Shown here piece after piece: positions 1 through 6,633 of a stretch of DNA of 10,549 bases (positions within the stretch are counted from its first letter, which is position 1; each line of letters starts with the position of its first letter). Source of the stretch: Flavobacterium psychrophilum (lineage in GTDB: Bacteria; Bacteroidota; Bacteroidia; Flavobacteriales; Flavobacteriaceae); assembly GCA_945861915.1 (NCBI GenBank), contig CAMAWK010000073.1, positions 1 to 10,549 of the forward strand, read 5' to 3'. The notes under the pieces were generated by a model. The model worked only from the letters and a program-made list of their open reading frames with translations. It was not told where the DNA came from and did no database searches. The translations under genes were made by a program, and so were the position numbers.

Positions 1-1
1 T

Positions 2-487
2 GGCATTATTGGGTTTTCTGCAGGAGGACATTTGGCTTCAACAGTGTCCACTCGATATGATGATGTTGTATATCAAGCAGTAGACAACATCAGTGCAAAG
101 CCCAATTTTTCTATTTTAATATATCCTGTAATTTCAATGAATGAAAAAATCACACATAAAGGGTCAAGAAAAAATTTACTAGGAATTGAACCATCTAATG
201 ATTTAATAGAAAAATACTCGAATGATAAACAAGTGAATGCTTTAACGCCTCCCACTTTTATTGTACACGCAATAGATGACAAATCGGTTGTTATTGAAAA
301 TAGTATTGACTATTTCCTTGCTTTAAGAAAATACAATGTTCTGTCTGAAATTCATTTCTATCAAAACGGTAAACACGGTTTTGGATTGGGTCGAGAAGGC
401 ACAACAAGTCTAAACTGGTCAAGAGATTGCGAAGATTGGTTGCGTTTAAGTACTTTTTTGTCAGCTACTGAAAATCAAAAAAAATAA
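2..487 (+). CDS. Alpha/beta-hydrolase esterase (acetyl xylan/feruloyl esterase-like), 5' truncated
   Basis: C-terminal 161 residues of a serine esterase; the frame is open to the left edge, so the true start lies outside the window. The first visible residues form the nucleophile elbow G-F-S-A-G-G-H, with Ser at codon 6 (17-19). The family pattern PPTFIVHAIDD supplies the acid, probably Asp93 (278-280), and KHGFGL supplies the catalytic His125 (374-376), so the visible part of the Ser-Asp-His triad is complete. It resembles the BD-FAE/dienelactone-hydrolase-like esterases found in Bacteroidota PULs, usually about 280-320 residues, so roughly half is present. Such enzymes deacylate glycans, removing acetyl or feruloyl groups. 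Localisation cannot be judged because the N-terminus is missing. The stop is 4 bases before the next gene, implying co-transcription. A TTG at 32-34 lies inside the conserved motif and is not a plausible start. The fold is certain; the substrate is not. Confidence 0.85.
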   Translation, partial: GIIGFSAGGHLASTVSTRYDDVVYQAVDNISAKPNFSILIYPVISMNEKITHKGSRKNLLGIEPSNDLIEKYSNDKQVNALTPPTFIVHAIDDKSVVIENSIDYFLALRKYNVLSEIHFYQNGKHGFGLGREGTTSLNWSRDCEDWLRLSTFLSATENQKK

Positions 488-491
488 ACAG

Positions 492-1625
492 ATGAGAACG
501 AAATGTTTTTTACTTATTTCTATATGTTTTTTCAGTTATTCTTCAATAGCACAAACAACCTACAACGAATTCAAACCTGCCGAAAAATGGCTCGATGACA
601 AAGGCAATCACATCAATGCACACGGGGGTGGATTTTTGTTTTATGATAATACCTATTACTGGTTTGGCGAACACAAAACATCGGGACAAGAGGGGAATAC
701 GGCTATTTTTGGAGTACGTGTGTATAGTTCAAAAGATATTTATAATTGGAAAGATGAAGGCATTGCACTAAAAATGCTAGACGACACCACATCAATGTTG
801 CAAAAAGGCTGTGTGCTCGAAAGACCGAAAGTGATTTACAACAAAAAAACCAACAAATTCGTGATGTGGTTTCATCACGAATTAAAAGGACAAGGGTACA
901 GCGCGGCATTAACAGGTATCGCTGTTTCGGATAAAGTAACGGGACCTTACCAATACATCAAGAGTTTTAGATTAAACCCTTCAGTTTGGGCTAAAAATTT
1001 CGGCAAAGAGCAACAAGAAGCAGTTTACCAAAAAATAAATTCTGGGAGTAAAGACCTTAAACAAAAAGACATTGATGGCGCCATAATGGTTAGAGATTTT
1101 GAGAAAGGGCAAATGTCCAGAGATATGACTCTTTTTGTAGATGATGATCAAACGGGCTATCACATAACCGCTTCCGAAGAAAATCAAACTTTATTGATTT
1201 CAAAATTATCAGATGATTATTTATCGGTTTCCGAGGAATATGTGCGAGTTTTTTCAGGAGAAACTAATGAAGCGCCCGCTATTTTCAAAAAAGACGGCAA
1301 GTATTTTATGTTTTCCTCTTTCACCACAGGTTGGAAACCCAATCCGGGTCGACTATCAGTTTCAGACAATATGATGTCAGGTTGGAAAGCGTTGGAAAAT
1401 CCTTGTCGAGGTAATGAAGAAGAAATGAAAACCACTTTTTATTCGCAAAGTACCTATGTGTTGCCAGTTGAAGGCAAAAAAAATGCCTTTATTTATATAG
1501 GCGATCGTTGGAAACCCGAAAATCATATCGATGGGCGGTATGTTATTCTCCCGGTAGAATTCGATAATGGAATTCCTTTTTTGAAATGGTATGACACTTG
1601 GAATTTGGATTTTTTTAAAAATTAA
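492..1625 (+). CDS. Secreted GH43-like beta-propeller glycosidase (exo-beta-1,3-galactanase-like)
   Basis: 377 residues. A Sec signal peptide spans about residues 1-20 (SSIA before Q21), so the mature enzyme is exported to the periplasm or beyond. The rest looks like a single five-bladed propeller of GH43 type. Visible conserved blocks are INAHGGG (41-47), YYWFGEHK (55-62), LERPKV (109-114), SRDMTLFVDDD (209-219), NEAPAIF (259-265), TTGWKPNP (278-285) and YSQST (317-321). Glu260 is the likely general acid. These blocks recall GH43 subfamily 24 exo-beta-1,3-galactanases, in which, from memory, a Gln replaces the usual Asp base; Gln319 is a candidate here. Related subfamilies such as 34 (arabinofuranosidase or galactofuranosidase) are possible, so the linkage cleaved is uncertain. 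The ATG at 492 is chosen because the signal peptide follows directly. It begins 4 bases after the esterase stop and is followed by sulfatases, which suits side-by-side trimming of a decorated galactan. Confidence 0.8.
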   Translation: MRTKCFLLISICFFSYSSIAQTTYNEFKPAEKWLDDKGNHINAHGGGFLFYDNTYYWFGEHKTSGQEGNTAIFGVRVYSSKDIYNWKDEGIALKMLDDTTSMLQKGCVLERPKVIYNKKTNKFVMWFHHELKGQGYSAALTGIAVSDKVTGPYQYIKSFRLNPSVWAKNFGKEQQEAVYQKINSGSKDLKQKDIDGAIMVRDFEKGQMSRDMTLFVDDDQTGYHITASEENQTLLISKLSDDYLSVSEEYVRVFSGETNEAPAIFKKDGKYFMFSSFTTGWKPNPGRLSVSDNMMSGWKALENPCRGNEEEMKTTFYSQSTYVLPVEGKKNAFIYIGDRWKPENHIDGRYVILPVEFDNGIPFLKWYDTWNLDFFKN

Positions 1626-1640
1626 AGACCCACCTGAGCC

Positions 1641-3239
1641 ATGAAATATTATCTTTTAAAAGTTTATTTTATACTTGCTTTAATTCTTTTTATAGGAATT
1701 AATGCTAGTGCTCAGGTTAAAAAGCCAAATGTTTTATTTATTATTTGTGATGATTTAAACGATTATGTGGGTGCTTTTGGAGGACATAAACAAGCATTTA
1801 CCCCCAATATTGACAAATTAGCGGCCTCAGGAGTTTGTTTTATAAACGCTCAAACAAATGTTCCTGTATGTTCTCCTTCTCGAAATTCTTTGTTTACAGG
1901 TATATATCCTCATGATTCTAGAGACTTTGAATGGACAAGCCATACCAAGCATGAGGTTTTGAAAAACAATAAAACCATCATGAAGTATTTTCAAGAAAAT
2001 GGATATTACACTTTAGGTACCGGCAAATTAACACATGAATCACCTAAAACTGAGTGGCAGGAGTGGGGTATGAATGAAGCAAATAATTACGGTCCAGTTT
2101 ATTTTGATGGAACAAAATCAATAGCTAATCCAGCTGTGCCGGCGCCTTTTAATAGCATCGGAGCTATTGACGGTTCGTTTGGTAGGCTAAAAGAAGGAGG
2201 GAATTCTAATGGGGTAAAAGGCGAAAGAGGATGGGTTTATGGTTGGACTAACGAACCTATGATGTATCATAATGATTTAGATAGAGATTTGCTTCAAGAT
2301 GAAAAACATGCACAATGGGCTGTTGAAAAATTGAAAGAATTAGAGTCAAACAAAGATCAAAAGCCTTTTTTTATGGGTGTTGGGTTTGTTAGACCTCACA
2401 CACCTTTGCATGTCCCGGATAAATATTTTGATCTATTTCCATTCGATAAAATCGAATTGGAAAAATGGTTAAAAGACGATGAAAAGGATACTTTTTACGA
2501 CAAGAATATGATTAGCAAGGACACAAATCAAGATTTAGAGGAAAAAGTTAGAGGGAAAAGATATTATAAAATGCTCTTAGAGTCTTATGGCGGAAACAAA
2601 GAAATAGCCCTAAAGCATTTTTTACAAGCCTATTTGGCCTCTATTGCATTTGTAGATGAACAAGTTGGTGTTGTTTTAAACGCTCTAGAAAAAAGTGCAT
2701 TTAAGGATAATACAATCATAATTTTTACCAGCGACCACGGTTGGCAAATGGGTGAAAAAGCATATCTATATAAAAATTCACCTTATGAGGAAAGTACGAG
2801 GATTCCTTTAATTATAAAAACCCCTATGACAAAAGCAGGAGAAAAAGTGGCTCATCCGGTATCTTTAATAGATATTTATCCAACTTTAGTTGATCTATGT
2901 AATGTAAAAGGGTCGAATAAAAAAAATGAAATGGGAGCAAATCTAGGAGGTTTTAGTTTGAGACCTTTTTTAGAAGATTCCAATTCAAAAAAATGGGAAG
3001 GACCTAATGGGGCTCTTACTATTATTGGAAATTTTGGAAATGCAATTCCAAAAGAAAAACAAAACTATTCGTATAGAACTTTAGATTGGCGTTACATAAG
3101 ATATTCAGATGGAAACGAAGAATTATACGATCATCGAATAGACCTTTATGAATGGAATAATATAGCATCAAATACAAAATGCAAGAGAATCAAAAAGGAG
3201 TTACAAAAAGGAATGAATCAGATTATTGGAAATAAATAA
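1641..3239 (+). CDS. S1 formylglycine sulfatase, iduronate-2-sulfatase-like
   Basis: 532-residue secreted sulfatase that hydrolyses sulfate esters on a saccharide. The signal peptide is about residues 1-24 (NASA before Q25). The active-site cysteine motif C-S-P-S-R is at 77-81; Cys77 must be converted to formylglycine by a maturase not encoded here. Calcium ligands are Asp37 and Asp38 (ICDDL) plus Asp365 and His366 (TSDHGW). Other expected active-site residues are Lys129 (GTGKLTH), His253 (VRPHTPLH) and Lys378. The C-terminal ELYDHRIDLYEW (494-505) is the usual subdomain signature of the iduronate-2-sulfatase-like branch (probably S1_7 of SulfAtlas, assigned by memory only). Length is normal and no frameshift is seen. 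It lies 15 bases after the GH43-like gene and 6 before the next sulfatase. Subfamily members act on several algal and animal glycans, so the sulfated position cannot be inferred. Confidence 0.9.
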   Translation: MKYYLLKVYFILALILFIGINASAQVKKPNVLFIICDDLNDYVGAFGGHKQAFTPNIDKLAASGVCFINAQTNVPVCSPSRNSLFTGIYPHDSRDFEWTSHTKHEVLKNNKTIMKYFQENGYYTLGTGKLTHESPKTEWQEWGMNEANNYGPVYFDGTKSIANPAVPAPFNSIGAIDGSFGRLKEGGNSNGVKGERGWVYGWTNEPMMYHNDLDRDLLQDEKHAQWAVEKLKELESNKDQKPFFMGVGFVRPHTPLHVPDKYFDLFPFDKIELEKWLKDDEKDTFYDKNMISKDTNQDLEEKVRGKRYYKMLLESYGGNKEIALKHFLQAYLASIAFVDEQVGVVLNALEKSAFKDNTIIIFTSDHGWQMGEKAYLYKNSPYEESTRIPLIIKTPMTKAGEKVAHPVSLIDIYPTLVDLCNVKGSNKKNEMGANLGGFSLRPFLEDSNSKKWEGPNGALTIIGNFGNAIPKEKQNYSYRTLDWRYIRYSDGNEELYDHRIDLYEWNNIASNTKCKRIKKELQKGMNQIIGNK

Positions 3240-3245
3240 ATAGAA

Positions 3246-4631
3246 ATGAAAAAGAAAGTAATTATTTTAAGTGTATTATTAGCTTTTCTTTTCCAATGGA
3301 ACGGAAACAGTCAGAATGCGCAAAAACCAAACATTATCGTTATTATAGCCGATGATTTGGGCTATGCCGATGTAGGTTTTAATGGTTGCAAAGACATTCC
3401 AACACCTAATATTGATAGAATTGCCAGCAACGGAGTGAAATTTACCAACGGGTATGTGACTTTTTCTGTTTGTGGTCCAAGCAGAGCGGGGCTTTTGACG
3501 GGTCGTTATCCACAGCGATTTGGATACGAACGCAATCCGCAATATCGACCACAAGACCCCAATATGGGATTACCCAAAACAGAAAGTACGCTGGCTGAAA
3601 CTTTAAAAAAGGTTGGTTACACTTCAGGAATTATTGGGAAATGGCATCAAGGAGCTGACATTTCAAACCATCCTTTAAATCGGGGTTTCGATGAATTCTT
3701 CGGACATTTAGGTGGCGGACACGCCTATTTTCCTGAACTTTTAACCATCAAAGACAGCTATTCAGTTGAAAACAATGAAGGAGAAAGTTATAAAACTTGG
3801 ATTTTGAGAAATCACGAACCCATCCAAACCAAAAAATACTTAACCGATGAGTTTTCAGACGAAGCCGTTCAGTTTGTCGAAAGACATCAAAAACAACCTT
3901 TCTTTCTGTACTTAGCTTACAATGCACCCCATTCGCCGCTTCAAGCAACTCAAGAATATTTAGATCGTTTTCCGAATATAACTGATAAAAAGAGAAAAAC
4001 ATATGCAGCAATGGTAAGTGCTGTTGATGATGGCGTTGGTAAACTTTTAGATCAATTAGAAAAACTACATTTAGATAAAAACACATTGGTTTATTTCTTG
4101 TCAGACAACGGCGGACCCGAAAAGGACAATAGCTCTGATAATGGTGTGTTGCGTGAAGGAAAATCCTCAATTTATGAAGGCGGTTACCGAGTGCCTTTTG
4201 CAATGCAATGGAAAGGAACCGTTTCTCCTGGCGTTTATGAAAACCCTGTTTCTTCACTAGATATTTTTGCCACAATAACTGAACTTTCAAAAGCGCCAAT
4301 TGCTAAAGAAAAACCTTTAGATGGCGTGAATTTAATTCCTTTTTTAACAGCCAAAAAGAAATCATTGCCACACGAAACAATCTTTTTAAGAAAATTTGAC
4401 GAAAAAGCCTATGCTGTTCGCTACAAAGATTTCAAATTAGTTTTGGATAAAACCAATATTCCCGAATTGTATAATTTGAAAGATGATAGTGGCGAACAAA
4501 ATGATATTGCAAAACAAAATCCAGCAACTCTAAAAAAAATTGAAAAAATCAGAATAAAATGGGACTCGCAATTAATTGAACCCATTTTTGCTGGTTTGAA
4601 GATGAACAAAAATAAAAACAATAAAAAATGA
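3246..4631 (+). CDS. S1 formylglycine sulfatase, arylsulfatase A-like
   Basis: 461-residue secreted sulfatase of a different S1 branch from its upstream neighbour. A signal peptide covers about residues 1-22 or 1-25. The formylglycine motif C-G-P-S-R is at 76-80, followed by LLTGRYPQRFG. Metal ligands are Asp36 and Asp37 (ADDLGY) and Asp287 and Asn288 (SDNGGP). Lys132 and His134 (GKWHQG), His229 (APHSPLQ) and Lys306 (REGKSS), followed by EGGYRVPF, complete the usual active site. The pattern GLPKTESTLAETLK with RGFDEFFGHLGGG resembles S1_19-type enzymes, some of which act on carrageenan; this subfamily call is tentative. The C-terminus is a Lys/Asn-rich tail (KMNKNKNNKK) of no clear function. 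The stop codon overlaps the start of the next gene (ATGA), suggesting translational coupling. Having two divergent sulfatases implies two different sulfate positions or residues on the target. Confidence 0.9.
   Translation: MKKKVIILSVLLAFLFQWNGNSQNAQKPNIIVIIADDLGYADVGFNGCKDIPTPNIDRIASNGVKFTNGYVTFSVCGPSRAGLLTGRYPQRFGYERNPQYRPQDPNMGLPKTESTLAETLKKVGYTSGIIGKWHQGADISNHPLNRGFDEFFGHLGGGHAYFPELLTIKDSYSVENNEGESYKTWILRNHEPIQTKKYLTDEFSDEAVQFVERHQKQPFFLYLAYNAPHSPLQATQEYLDRFPNITDKKRKTYAAMVSAVDDGVGKLLDQLEKLHLDKNTLVYFLSDNGGPEKDNSSDNGVLREGKSSIYEGGYRVPFAMQWKGTVSPGVYENPVSSLDIFATITELSKAPIAKEKPLDGVNLIPFLTAKKKSLPHETIFLRKFDEKAYAVRYKDFKLVLDKTNIPELYNLKDDSGEQNDIAKQNPATLKKIEKIRIKWDSQLIEPIFAGLKMNKNKNNKK
4628..4631 (+). 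other. ATGA stop/start overlap between sulfatase and esterase
   Basis: The TGA stop of the sulfatase (4629-4631) overlaps the ATG of the esterase (4628-4630). It sits in an A-rich stretch (about 4603-4627) with no GGAGG-like site, as is usual in Bacteroidota. Overlap of this kind normally means one transcript and translation re-initiation or coupling. Confidence 0.8.
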
Positions 4632-6568
4632 AAATTCAAAAACACACACTTTTACTTCTGGTTTGTTTACTAGTATCAACAGTTACGTTCAGTCAAATAC
4701 GCTTGCCAAAATTAATAAGCGATGGACTTATTTTACAGCGTGAAACTAAAGTCAAAATTTGGGGTTGGGCTGCTCCAAAAGAGAAAATTACAATCGATTT
4801 TATTAATAAAAAATATAAAATTACAGCAAATAGCAATGGCGAATGGGAATTGCAATTGTCTAACTTGAAAGCAGGCGGTCCTTATGTGATGAAAATTGCT
4901 GCATCGAATACCATCGAAATCAACGATATCTTAGTTGGAGATGTTTGGCTTTGTTCAGGTCAGTCGAATATGGCGATGACTGTTGGAGCTGTTCGAGATT
5001 TATATGAAAATGAAATTGCCAGTTCTGAAAATAAAATGATCCGAAACTTTGAGATGCCTCGCGACTACGAATTCAATACACCAAAAACTGATGTTAGCGG
5101 AGGTGCTTGGGTAAGTGCCAACCCAACCAATGTAATTAAGTTCTCTGCGGCAGCTTATTTTTTTGTTAAAGATTTGTATGCTAAATACAAAATCCCAATG
5201 GGAATGATCAACGCCAGTTACGGCGGAACACCTATTCACGCTTGGATTAGTGAGGAAGATTTAAAAGCATTTCCTGACAGTTATAAAGAAATTGCCGACT
5301 TAAAAAATCCTGAATTTGTTAAAAACATCGAAAATAAAGATATCGAATTAGAAAAGAATTGGAACTCAAATCTCCTCCTTAACGACGAGGGAATTGCCAC
5401 AAAAGGCAACTGGCAATCCAATACAACAGCTACTTTAGATTGGCAAGAAATGAAAATGCCAGGAATGTGGAATGGCACATCAATAGAAAAAGTGAATGGC
5501 GCAGTTTGGTTTAAAAAAGAAATCGAAGTAACAAAAAAATTAGCCGATAATGAGTCAACTTTGCATTTAGGAACGATAATGGGAGCCGATTCTACTTATG
5601 TAAACGGAAAATTCGTTGGTTTTGGCAAAGACCAATGGTCAACAAGAAAATATGAAATCCCAGCCAATTCTTTCCTAGAAGGAAAAAACACCATTACTAT
5701 CCGAGTAGTGAAAAAACGAGGCTACGGTGGTTTTATTCACGGGTTTAAATATGAACTCAATGGCAAAGACGAAACCGTTTCATTAGCATCAGATTGGAAA
5801 TATAAAATTGGTTTTAAAACAGATGCTTTGCCTAATGTGGTAGTACTAAGATGGAAACCTACAGCTTTGCATAATTCGATGATACAACCGATTAAAAAAT
5901 GTACTTTTAAAGGCGCTATCTGGTATCAAGGTGAAGGAAATTCTGGAAAACCAAAAGAATATGCCCAACTTTTACCTACGCTTATCAACAATTGGAGAAC
6001 ACTATTCAATCAACCTAAAATGCCGTTTATGTTTGTTCAATTACCCAACTATCAATCCACAAAAACAGAACCATCTGAAAGTAATTGGGCAGGATTGAGA
6101 GAATCACAGCTAAAAACTTTAGCAATACCTTACACTGGAATGGCAACAACCATTGATGTTGGACAATCAAATGACATTCATCCACACAGAAAGAAAGAAG
6201 TTGGTAGTCGTTTGGCTTTGGTGGCTCAGAATCTGGTTTATGGAGAAAAAAATGTAGTTTGCTACGGTCCTAAGTTCGAATCAATGAAAATAGTAAACGG
6301 CAAAATTGAGTTATCATTTTCTACTTTTGGAAGTGCGATGCAATTCAAAGGCAACGCACAGATTACCAATTTTGCGATAGCTGGCGAAGACAAAAAATTT
6401 GTTTGGGGGCAAGTTAAAATAGAAAACGGAAAAATCATCGTTTGGAATGATGCTATTCCAAATCCAATTGCTGTAAGATATGCTTGGGCCGATAATCCTG
6501 AAAATGGACAATTGTTATTCAATGCCGAAAGTATACCAGCTTCACCATTCAGAACAGATTCTTGGTAA
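4628..6568 (+). CDS. Sialate O-acetylesterase-type SGNH carbohydrate esterase, copy 1
   Basis: 646 residues; the signal peptide is about 1-22 (TFS before Q23). The SGNH esterase domain is split in two. The first half has GDVWLCSGQSNM (104-115) with nucleophile Ser113, then SYGGTPIHAW (197-206) with the oxyanion Gly. The second half has GAIWYQGEGN (429-438) with Asn438, and SNDIHP (514-519) with His518 and adjacent Asp516. Between them, at about 265-395, lies a beta-sandwich resembling the GH2 sugar-binding domain (DSTYVNGKFVGF, 321-332). A short beta-rich N-terminal domain (about 24-103) precedes the catalytic part. Members remove O-acetyl groups from sialic acids, xylan or other glycans. Sialic acid is unlikely to be the target because no sialidase or sialic acid catabolism gene is present. 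It is about 60 percent identical, by eye, to the next gene. All catalytic blocks are intact. Confidence 0.88.
   Translation: MKIQKHTLLLLVCLLVSTVTFSQIRLPKLISDGLILQRETKVKIWGWAAPKEKITIDFINKKYKITANSNGEWELQLSNLKAGGPYVMKIAASNTIEINDILVGDVWLCSGQSNMAMTVGAVRDLYENEIASSENKMIRNFEMPRDYEFNTPKTDVSGGAWVSANPTNVIKFSAAAYFFVKDLYAKYKIPMGMINASYGGTPIHAWISEEDLKAFPDSYKEIADLKNPEFVKNIENKDIELEKNWNSNLLLNDEGIATKGNWQSNTTATLDWQEMKMPGMWNGTSIEKVNGAVWFKKEIEVTKKLADNESTLHLGTIMGADSTYVNGKFVGFGKDQWSTRKYEIPANSFLEGKNTITIRVVKKRGYGGFIHGFKYELNGKDETVSLASDWKYKIGFKTDALPNVVVLRWKPTALHNSMIQPIKKCTFKGAIWYQGEGNSGKPKEYAQLLPTLINNWRTLFNQPKMPFMFVQLPNYQSTKTEPSESNWAGLRESQLKTLAIPYTGMATTIDVGQSNDIHPHRKKEVGSRLALVAQNLVYGEKNVVCYGPKFESMKIVNGKIELSFSTFGSAMQFKGNAQITNFAIAGEDKKFVWGQVKIENGKIIVWNDAIPNPIAVRYAWADNPENGQLLFNAESIPASPFRTDSW
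5594..5623 (+). repeat. 30-base identical tract shared by the two esterase copies (copy 1 side)
   Basis: This stretch, encoding the TYVNGKFVGF segment of the inserted beta-sandwich, is identical at every base to 7576-7605. With the preceding GATTC[T/A] it extends to 36 bases with one mismatch. The flanking DNA of the paralogues diverges at many third codon positions. Confidence 0.85.
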
Positions 6569-6633
6569 GTGGCTATAAATTATTTTGGTTTTTACATAAG
6601 ATATTAGGCAAATTTAGATATACAAATTTAATT
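6569..6633 (+). other. 65-base gap between the tandem esterases
   Basis: AT-rich spacer, the longest in the window. I see no TTTG / TAnnTTTG promoter pair of the Bacteroidota type and no stem-loop followed by a T-run. It has no stop on the downstream frame, so a TTG at 6562 would extend the next protein by 24 residues. That extension is not signal-peptide-like and is rejected. Confidence 0.6.

Noticed and set aside
3748-4299. 183-codon open frame on the minus strand inside the second sulfatase
   Set aside because: It is antisense to a complete catalytic domain, has no recognisable motifs, and its composition looks like a shadow of the + strand codons.
4603-4631. A-rich stretch at the end of the second sulfatase as a slippage or frameshift site
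   Set aside because: Both reading frames are intact and complete without slippage, and A-rich leaders before starts are normal in Bacteroidota.
6566-6607. Possible lost C-terminal tail of copy 1: the TAA aligns with GCA in copy 2 and the following bases read V..(I/N)YF-like in frame
   Set aside because: Only about half of the bases match over some 21 positions, which is weak in AT-rich DNA, and relatives commonly end near FRTD-W. Not enough to call a premature stop.
6562-6633. N-terminal extension of the second esterase from a TTG at 6562
   Set aside because: It overlaps the end of copy 1, encodes 24 residues not seen in copy 1, and would bury a clear signal peptide. The ATG at 6634 aligns with the start of copy 1.
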